A stretch of DNA of 64,000 bases from Hexactinellida sp. DTS-2022 (Eukaryota; Porifera; Hexactinellida): assembly GCA_028753945.1 (NCBI GenBank), contig JAPNXP010000006.1, positions 1,860,001-1,924,000 on the forward strand, given 5' to 3'. The notes beneath the pieces are model-generated. The model was not told where the DNA came from and searched no databases. It saw nothing but the letters and a program-made list of their open reading frames with translations. A program made the position numbers and the translations under genes. This document shows positions 56,644 through 64,000 of the stretch, one piece after another (within the stretch, counting starts at the first letter, position 1; each line of letters opens with the position of its first letter).

Positions 56644-59229
56644 ATGTCAACACCTGCAGAAATTCTTAATACAGAAATAAAGATGTTTCCCGGGCGCTTC
56701 ACCTTTACAATTGCTCGCGGCCGGGCAGAATTCTGGAAGTCATTCGATGTTATCAGTCGGTTGAATGACAATGAAGATGGGAATTCTATACCACCCATTG
56801 TTGAAGGCTTCTTCGTCTGCAGGTTTTGCAGGCACGTATTGAAATACGACTCAAAGATCACGGGTTCTTCCACCCTCAGTCGCCATGCGGAAAATTGCAA
56901 CAAGCTACAGGGAATATCCCAACCACTCATCAGTAGCACCTTCACGAAGCTCACTGTTCTAAGTGAAAAGCAAAAAAACAAGATCAATATTGCAGAGTTA
57001 CGATTCTGCGTGATGGGACATCAATCCTTCAATTCTCTCGAGAACGAGGGACTTATTGACTTTCTGCAGACATTTGTAAACATCGTATCAATAGTGGGAT
57101 GTTTCAATGTGAAGGGCGTCTTGTTCGGGAGAAAGAAAATTCGGACTTTAGCAAACCGAAAGTAAGTTAATCCGTTGTATTTATTTATACGTATATCTGT
57201 CTATGTTACGAGTTTCAACTGTAAAGCAATTGATTAAGAATCCATATCGATGATTCAATAGGAGTGTGATTGATTAGGAATTAAATAATGATATAATCAG
57301 ACTCCGCCCGCCCGCGTCCTCAGGGGAAGTTCTTGCTGAAATATGTTTCTCATTAACAGTGGCATAATATAATAAGCGAACCAGACAATATGTATTATTT
57401 AACTTTTGTTAATTGTGAAAGAGGTAAAGGAAAAACTAATTGAAAGGTTAGTTGAACCCCATAAAGCTGACAGTCTCTCGATTTCGCTTGATCTATGGAC
57501 AGATGATTATCAACACAGCTCATAGCTGGATGTTCACGCATTTTGGATCGATATCGATTTTATACTGCGGCACTGTACCCTAGCGATCCGTCACTTCGGC
57601 CCAAATCGCCACACAGCTGAAAATATCATAAATGCAGTTCATATTATCCTCTCGGAGTACAATATTGATATCCAATTGATAACCTCCACCACAGACATGG
57701 TTCCAACATTGTCTCAGCTTTCAACATATTCGAAAATTCTGCAAAGTACAAGCTTGAAACCATACTGGCCAGTTGCTTATCATTTGATATTAGCATGGCA
57801 TAATATTAATACAATTTATATTTTAGATTGGATTGTATGGCTCATCGTTTTCATACTTGTTGGACAACGATGTGGTCGAATGCATGTGCAAAAATCTACA
57901 GCTGGTGGAATACGACCATGCAGCTGCAGCTTTTACCAAATACTGCAACCAAGCCAGTGTAGTTCAAGAACAGCTCCCGGTAACAATAAATAAGGCAGCT
58001 CAACCAGGTTTTTAATATTTCTCTTTGTTTTACTTGTCATATTTGATTATACTACATATTACATCACATCACCCTTATTTAGGAGATGGCAAGGTCTTAT
58101 TGACTGTGCACATTCCATTGATGCGAGCTACGATTGCCTTCTGCGAATACTTGCCGAGCCGCACAGAGACCGACTAATGCTGATCGCATCACTCGACCGC
58201 AAACTAAACTCCAACATCCCCACATTTATGGATCCTTTCGGCAAATTATTTGAGGTTTATAAAAATATTTTTTTATCGTATTTCTAGCCTTAGTTCACGA
58301 AGTGGACCTTCACATATATATATATACGTATACAATTTTATAATTATGTACATATTTAACTAAGACATTGTAATACGTAATATTATAACTCTAGATTCTG
58401 CAGTCCAGTACAATACCTACAATCAACTATGCAGTTCTGGTATACTACAAGGCTGTGGCGTTCGCTCAACCAAGTGAATGTGACAGCCAAGAAATTGCTA
58501 CACTAAAGAAAGAGTTGATCATTCACTTAAATGTAAAATAATCGAGGGATCTCTCAAGGCTCACCACAGGATGTCAACACTCCTCGACCCAATGTTCAAA
58601 CGTTTTGATTTCCTTCCAAACATCATCCATGCTGATCGCCTATTCAAGATTCAACTTCTAGTTGACCTTAAGTTATGGATAATGAGTCAGATGGGTAACA
58701 TCGTCAATCGCACTTCTTTCGATCAGAGAAGTGAGCCAAATAACAAACGACAATGTGTCTCAGCTGGAAACGAGCACATCTTTTCTGACTTGCGGGATGG
58801 CGCAACTTCAGGGGTCTCAGTTACCGAAAACTCCCCATATCCACAGCAAGAACAGTGCAGACAGGTGGGTTATCATTATATGTATGTATAGGATGGATGT
58901 AAGATCTTTTGATTAATTATATATAAATATATCTGATATGTTTTAGGAATTTGAAGACTACAAGGCTATGTCACCAGCATTATCGAATATAACTGAAGAT
59001 AACAACCCTCTTCTCTTCTGGAGATAATCAAAGGATATTTCCAATTCTAAGACAATTGGCAAAAATTTTGTTTGCGGCACAATGTTCTAGTGCACAATCA
59101 GAACGTGATTTCTCATCCTGTGGACTAACACTCACTGAGCGGAGAACTTTACTTTCTCCAGAAACAGTGGAGGCCCTGAAGTTTTTATATTCAGCTGAAA
59201 AACATCAAAAGAAAAACTTGTTTGACTAA
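56644..59229 (+). pseudogene. intron-containing hAT transposase gene, lightly damaged
   Basis: Exon 1 (56644-57161) starts MSTPAEILNTE and has a BED-type finger (FFVCRFCRHVLKYDSKI..LSRHAENC), then the conserved NEGLIDFLQTFVNI. It ends LANRK at a GTAAGT donor. Exon 2 resumes near 57424 with VKEKLIERLVEPHKADSLS and DLWTDDYQHSS, where a TAG interrupts, then NAVHIILSEYNIDIQLITST and TTDMVPTLSQL (catalytic Asp region). Later pieces: RWQGLIDCAHSIDASYDCLL (the TRWNS equivalent, near 58085), LNSNIPTFMDPFGKLFE with a GT donor, a segment to 58540, LLDPMFKRFDFLPN at 58571-58863 with a GTGGGT donor, and the dimerisation domain LRQLAKILFAAQCSSAQSERDFS ending FD-stop at 59229. At least one stop and two frame changes. 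No inverted termini were identified. Confidence 0.8.
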
Positions 59230-59295
59230 TATTAGTTGAAATGTCAACAAAACATATATTTTAGAGGAATTTCAGTTAAGATCTACACTTATATA

Positions 59296-59362
59296 CACTT
59301 CGAATTCGGGTCGGGTTCGGATTGAAGATCATCGGGTTCGGATCGGGTCGGGTTCTGAAAAG
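59296..59362. repeat. TCGGGT/TCGGG repeat tract, right
   Basis: Six or so units in the same orientation as the left tract. With the left tract it brackets the hAT gene as direct, not inverted, repeats. Confidence 0.8.
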
Positions 59363-59384
59363 TGGCGTTATATTACCTTGTATC

Positions 59385-59510
59385 AGTCTGTATCAATCTG
59401 TACCACCTCTTTATCAGTCTGTATCAATCTGTATCACCTCTTTATCAGTCTGTATTACCTTGTATCAGTCTGTATCAGCTACTATCAGTTTGTATCAGCC
59501 TGCATTAGCT
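59385..59510. repeat. tandem repeat TATCAGTCTGTATCA
   Basis: Units of TTATCAGTCTGTATCAATC plus TGTATCACCTC, about 33-36 bp, irregular. Confidence 0.85.
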
Positions 59511-59595
59511 CCTACAGATCGCATTACTAATTACTAAATAGTAAATTTCAGTATTTCATAAACCACTCGAATTCCTAAGAATTTTGGGGAAATAC

Positions 59596-59770
59596 TGGGG
59601 CCGTATTCACTAAGAAGTTAAGTTCGAACTTAAGACTTAAGTACACAGTTCGAACTTAAGTCGTATTCACTAAGATTGGTATTCATTAAGATTTTAGTTC
59701 GTACTTAAGTTCGAACTTAAGTATGACTTTAAGCAATTTAGGGAGGTTGCTTAAGTAATTTTGATTAGCC
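59596..59770. repeat. Harbinger-like terminal repeat block, copy 2
   Basis: GGGGCCGTATTCACTAAGA, then AAGTTCGAACTTAAG palindromes and AGGGAGGTTGCTTAA. It lies just outside the Myb/SANT gene fragment at 59930-60440. Confidence 0.65.
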
Positions 59771-59929
59771 TAAATTAAGAATTTCTTCGGATTCGTAATA
59801 ATAATAGTATACTTTTATGCTACTCTCTAATTTGGTAGGCATAATTCAAGTAACTTCGTTATATTTCTGCACACTATCTAGTCTATGCTAGTAACAAATT
59901 TTATGATTTTTCTAACAGCTTCTGACGTT

Positions 59930-60440
59930 TCAGCCTGTAGTACTCCGTCTGCTCTTCAATTAGCTGACATTGTGCTGAGAATACAGCCATCTGTTGTAAC
60001 AGCACTTCCTTTTCTTCCCATTACGATGAACGTTAACGTTGGGTTCTTCGGGAGCATACAAAATTTACGTATCGTCTACAGTACCTATCTGAGGAATCTG
60101 TTCGCTGCTGGCTGCTGTTGCAGGTGATACGAAATTATCGACTGCACCTGAGATTCCGATAAAAGCTGCGGTGGTCTCAAACATCTCTCTAATTATATCA
60201 GAATTAGTTATACTCCTATCTGCAGCTAAAATTAATACGTCTTCGTCTTCGACAATTCCAGCGTAGTTTGAGCCCCCTCCGGTCATTCTAGATTTCCTAA
60301 AGCTAGCATCAACTTTTGACTTGGCATCTAACTTCAGGTTATTCCATTTTTTTCTTAAGTCTTCTACCCCTCTATTATTTCCATATACAGCGTTTACTTT
60401 GCCTGTAATTCACCATTGAGCTTACACTTTTCATCCTTAG
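59930..60440 (-). pseudogene. Harbinger Myb/SANT-like gene, fragment
   Basis: Read right to left: WINWTKDEKCKLNGELQ, a gap with a frame change, then NAVYGNNRGVEDLRKKWNNL, KLDAKSKVDASFRKSRMTGG and GSNYAGIVEDEDVLILAADR, followed by a low-complexity Ser/Thr/Ala-rich tail. This is the Myb/SANT-like DNA-binding domain and linker found in Harbinger companion proteins and in some domesticated regulators. The frame 60286-60065 is open. A TGA precedes the ILYAPEEPNV continuation. The 5' side is cut by the 60452-61292 element. No transposase partner was found here. Confidence 0.75.
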
Positions 60441-60451
60441 TCCAATTTATC

Positions 60452-61292
60452 CAGGGGGGGGGGGTCAATTTTAAGAATACTAACCCATAGGTGACTTAAT
60501 GGAAAAAGATTTTTTAGGGCATACCCACCACCCCCCCTCACGAAGTACCAAGTAATTCCCGAATTTCTTGCTTTTGGACCCCTACACGGCTACACCCCTA
60601 GAGTAGTGGCCACAAGTGACACTCCGGAGTTGTTGCTTGTGACCATATTATTGATTAGAAGTTAATTTCAATCGGGAACCTTAGCACCAAGTGCAAGTGA
60701 CATATCAACATTTACTGTGAATTTATTAATACGTATAGTTCGTTAGTTGTTGCTTGTACTCCTGATTCTACTTAGAGACTTAGACAATGATTAAACAAAC
60801 TTCAATTACTACTGATTATTATTGATTAAATACAGAAATACACCAAATTAAAAGAAACACAGTGATTTGTAATGATTTATAAATATAGTTATTGGTAAAT
60901 AGAGAGAGGGGAATAAATATTATCAGTTTTATGAATAGACATTAAAATATATTTCAAAAAATACATATTAAATCTGACAGACTGCATCTAAATATGAGAT
61001 AATATTATATCTCAACAAAGTAAATAGAACCGGCGTAATAGGACCCGAAATAGAATTTATACTAATTCGACACATTTTTATCCTTTTTATATCGGATTAA
61101 GCAGGTTCTACTGTATTTTAGTTATTTAGTCAGGTTTATAATAAAAATGAGCATGCATTTTTCAGCATTTGCATAGTTAAAGTACTCTCCATGCTGCTCC
61201 ATGAAGTACCAGGTACTTCATGAAATATTTTTTTAAATGGGACCCACCACCTGGCTATGGGTCAAGTATCTGTAGATTGACCCCCCCCCCTG
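60452..61292. mobile_element. hAT-like element with G-run termini
   Basis: Left CA followed by 12 G, then TCAATTTTAAGAATAC; right in reverse complement CA, 10 G, TCAATCTACAGATAC. ACCCATAG and CCACCACC motifs are mirrored inside. The flanks ATTTATC and ATATATC agree at six of seven bases. Confidence 0.7.
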
Positions 61293-62322
61293 ATATATCT
61301 ACCTGGATTTTTCCATTCCGTTTATAATTGGTTTTGTTCAACAGCAATTTATATAAATGGGAGAAAGAACATTGATCATGAAAAGAAATCTTCAATGGAA
61401 TTATATGCATCTGTTATTCTGGAATACTGATGACAAATGGTTATTGTGATATATTGGAAAACAGTGACATTTGAATTCGGTGACATTTGTATATATTGCC
61501 ATAAAGCAGTGTTCCGCAACCCCTCATTTGCCGGCCGCATGCGGCCGGCAAATTACTTTTTGCGGCCGGCAGAATTTCTTCAAGAAAATAATTGTTTTAC
61601 AGAATCTCTTTTGGATTTGATGTTCTATGCAGGCCTTTGAATTTATATTAAAAATTTCGTCACTATTCAGACCCTAGTGTATCAATTTGTCGGGGAAAGG
61701 TAATCTCTGTTATAAACACAGATTTAATTTGAAAACTATTATTATATTATGAGTACACTCCCCTAACAAACCCAAAAATCTCCTATGGAAATAGTGCTAT
61801 ATAAGTCTAATATTTAGCGCTTATGTTCTGCGAATACTATTAATTGTCGCCACTTTGGGTTCTATTTTATTTAATTCAGTGTTAAATCCACACCTTTGCT
61901 AAATTGTGATACTTGTAAGTTCACTATAAATGTAATACCTCCTTTGCAAAGGAATCATGAATTTTGAAATTTCAAATGGCCATGCCACTTGTTATCGAAC
62001 AAATTGAAGTTATTAAGTCAACCAAAGCAAAGATTAAAGCCCAGATGTGGCAGGGAAATATATCATATAATTGATGAATGACTGTGCATCGGTTTCTGGA
62101 AATTGTCCCAGAACATTTTTTCAACTGTATATTATCCACGTGGAAAAGGACAGTATGATAATTCCATGTGTCTACGTACCAGTGGCGGTCCCAGGGGAGG
62201 AAGGGGGGATCCGTGGCAAAAGTCCCGGGTTAAAACATTATGAAACTAAACTCAAAATCGGGCTACGAACCTCAAATGAGTACTTGAATAGTATGCATGT
62301 GAGAACCGATAAGTTATAACAA
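61293..62322. other. no gene; orphan hAT end
   Basis: CAGTGTTCCGCAACCCCTCA at 61507, followed by GCCGGCCGCATGCGGCCGGC, a perfect GC-rich palindrome, looks like a hAT left end without a partner. Short frames at 62071-62319 have no family signature. Possible 5' exons of the caspase gene were looked for and not found. Confidence 0.45.
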
Positions 62323-62478
62323 CAGTCAACTCCCGTTATATCGAAACCGGATATTACGAAATGTGATATTTCCCTCAGAGTACTAAATGCATTTATTTTC
62401 ATCCGCTTATAACGAATACACGGTTATATCGAAGGAGTATACAGGTCCCTTGGACTTCGATATAACGGGAGTTGACTG
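62323..62478. mobile_element. pogo-type MITE
   Basis: Termini CAGTCAACTCCCGTTATATC inverted. TA at the right; AA at the left. GGTTATATCGAAG and TTATAACGAATA units inside. Starts about 300 bp upstream of the first recognised caspase exon. Confidence 0.85.
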
Positions 62479-62783
62479 TATATAGCCAGTATAGCAAAAT
62501 AATATGTGAAAATTAAGAATCGAATATCCATTGGGGGGGCATGCAACACATACGAATTTTCATATTTGAATTTAGTTTATGCCATTAATGGAGTGTGAAT
62601 TTCCTTGTTTACCTATACTTGAACTTAAGTTTGAATAAAATAGTTAAATATAATTCATTGTTCAATTAATGAAAATTATGTAGTCATATAAATTCCAATT
62701 CAACGCAAACATCGCCTCTGCTCTAAATAACAACTCAATACCTAAAATGGCAGATTCTCTGCCCGGATACGACATTTCTAAAG

Positions 62784-63639
62784 TACCCGTGGTTACGGGA
62801 TTAATATAGTAAATGAGTTCGAGAATTATCCAGAATTCCGGAGGAAAGGAGCAGACCAGGAAATCGCAATTCTCAAAAACCTGTTCGACTCTCTGGGATT
62901 TATTACAGTTGTGTACAAACACCAGACAAAGCAACAAATAGAAACTATGCTGGATATGACCTCCAAAGATGAGGAACTGGAAGAGCATTCTATGATAACC
63001 ATTGCTTTCAGGTAATTACAACTTAGTCTACTTTGGTATACAATATATTGTGAGTATTTATGTTTATATTATTTTAGCTCACATGGCGGGGTTAATGAAT
63101 TATACTCAGCAGATTTCGATCCAAATGACCCAAATAAAGAAAAATTCGCATTATCGCAAAATGAAATGAAAGCATTCTTTGCCCCCGAAAAATGTCCTTT
63201 GTTGGAAGGCAAGCCAAAGCTTTTCTTCCTTAACGGGTGCAGATGGAACCCACCTAAGGTTCGAATGGCGGTAGTTCCCAGAGATTTCCTGACTCTACAT
63301 TCCGCTGTATATGGACACGTTTCTATGAGAGACAAAGCATCAGGCTCCCTATTCATAGACGCTCTGTGCGAGATTCTCCTGAAACTGGAATTCAATGAAC
63401 ACGACATATTGCAGCTGATACCATATATCAACACAAGACTGGAGAAAGGGATACAAAAAGAGACTTGCATTTCGGAAAGAACTTTAATGAAGAGGCTCTG
63501 TTTGACCAGGTAAGCATGAGTTAATATTATACAGTTTATACTCTGGTATTTGTTCACCTTATCTGAAATTCGTGTTAACAGGTATCAAACCAGAAAATGT
63601 AAGTTTATACAAACAACGGTCTATATTAAACAATACTAA
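62784..63639 (+). CDS. caspase-domain protease gene, three exons
   Basis: Caspases are cysteine proteases that cut after Asp in cell death and inflammation. Exon 62784-63011 follows a CTAAAG acceptor and begins with the p20 motif RGYGINIVNEFENYPE, then RRKGADQEIAILKNLFDSLG. Intron 63012-63077 (66 bp, GT-AG) joins to FSSHGGVNELYS, containing the catalytic His. Exon 63078-63509 continues to KPKLFFLNGCRWNPPK, where the catalytic Cys is kept but the usual QACRG pentapeptide is NGCRW. The p10 part follows (HSAVYGHVSMRD..GSLFIDALCEIL..DILQLIPYIN). A 72-bp intron (63510-63581) leads to a short exon ending in TAA at 63639. The p10 SWR motif is SMR. No prodomain exon was found; at about 239 residues this is the catalytic domain alone. 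The frame is open with correct splice sites, so it is probably expressed, with altered or lost activity. Confidence 0.88.
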
Positions 63640-63744
63640 TAGGGTGTCTAAACACCGTATTGTAGTTGAAAGTAACGCTTTTTACTGCGCCGACTACTAC
63701 GCAGTGGGCCAGCATTGAAAGCACTACACTGCCTTTATTATATT

Positions 63745-64000
63745 ACGAGCCCTTCGGTCTCGGTCGCTTTGCGACAGATCGGTGCTACGCACCTAATATT
63801 AACGGCCGCTGTGCGGCCTTACTCCTCACACTTTCTACCATGAAAATGGTAGAAAGGGACGTTATGATTTTGAATTTTCATGAATTTGTTTACCTATTTT
63901 GTGTAAACAACAACAAATATTCATATTAGAATTTTATAAACGTGAAATTCGTGTTCAGCATACTTGTTTACCTATTACGACATTTGTTTACCCATTATAA
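63745..64000. repeat. dispersed repeat S, copy 2 (runs off the window)
   Basis: TACGAGCCCTTCGGTCTCGG..CTTTGCGACAGATC, then AACGGCCGCTGTGCGGCCTT and satellite-like CAACAACAAATATTCATATT..AAATTCGTGTTCAGCA, matching 24147-24500. Confidence 0.75.

Noticed and set aside
56622..56987. 121-residue minus-strand frame
   Set aside because: Antisense of the BED-finger exon of the hAT gene.
63069..63557. 162-residue minus-strand frame
   Set aside because: Antisense of caspase exon 2, which carries the HG and GC-R catalytic motifs and proper splice sites.

Overview
The window is from an AT-rich animal nuclear genome, probably a non-vertebrate metazoan. I cannot place it more precisely. The evidence is GT-AG introns as short as about 66 bp, two recognisable metazoan host genes (the COP9 signalosome subunit CSN2 and a caspase-domain gene), and a very dense set of DNA transposons in the usual animal superfamilies (hAT, P/THAP, PIF-Harbinger, pogo-type MITEs, Helitron-like repeats). 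No rRNA, tRNA, CRISPR array or bacterial operon was seen.

Layout. 0-6 kb: a hAT MITE with a perfect target-site duplication (TSD), satellite fragments, a 28-bp minisatellite, and an inverted pair of KRBA2/SCAND3-type integrase genes. 6.2-7.8 kb: a 1.08-kb fold-back element and a hAT MITE. 8-13.5 kb: a decayed, roughly 5.4-kb gene of a large uncharacterised family (DUF6589-like), whose last segment carries three acidic motifs like those of FEN1/XPG (PIN-fold) nucleases. It is interrupted by two MITEs and two abutting perfect palindromes. 14-21 kb: repeats and the first copy of a broken hAT element. 22.3-23.2 kb: the large C-terminal exon of CSN2. 23.6-32.7 kb: nested hAT elements, a P/THAP relic, an integrase relic, and a Harbinger element (transposase plus Myb/SANT gene) carrying a 1.06-kb fold-back.

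34.3-37.9 kb holds a complete P-superfamily element of 3,577 bp with a perfect 8-bp TSD. It encodes a THAP domain and a DDE transposase in several broken reading frames. A fold-back MITE with the same terminal sequence lies at 52.5-53.7 kb. 38-41 kb: a retroelement C-terminal domain split by a pogo-type MITE, and a LINE reverse-transcriptase relic. 41.6-44.6 kb: a roughly 176-bp satellite in two opposing arrays, containing a three-deep MITE nest and a second copy of the broken hAT. 47-49.5 kb: satellites and MITEs. 49.6-53.8 kb: a ZBED5/Buster-like hAT. 54-61.3 kb: more hAT and Harbinger pieces, including an intron-containing hAT gene. 62.8-63.6 kb: a three-exon caspase-domain gene.

Only CSN2 and the caspase look like host genes. 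Almost everything else is mobile DNA. The order of insertion can be read in many places from exact TSDs and from empty sites preserved in paired arms.
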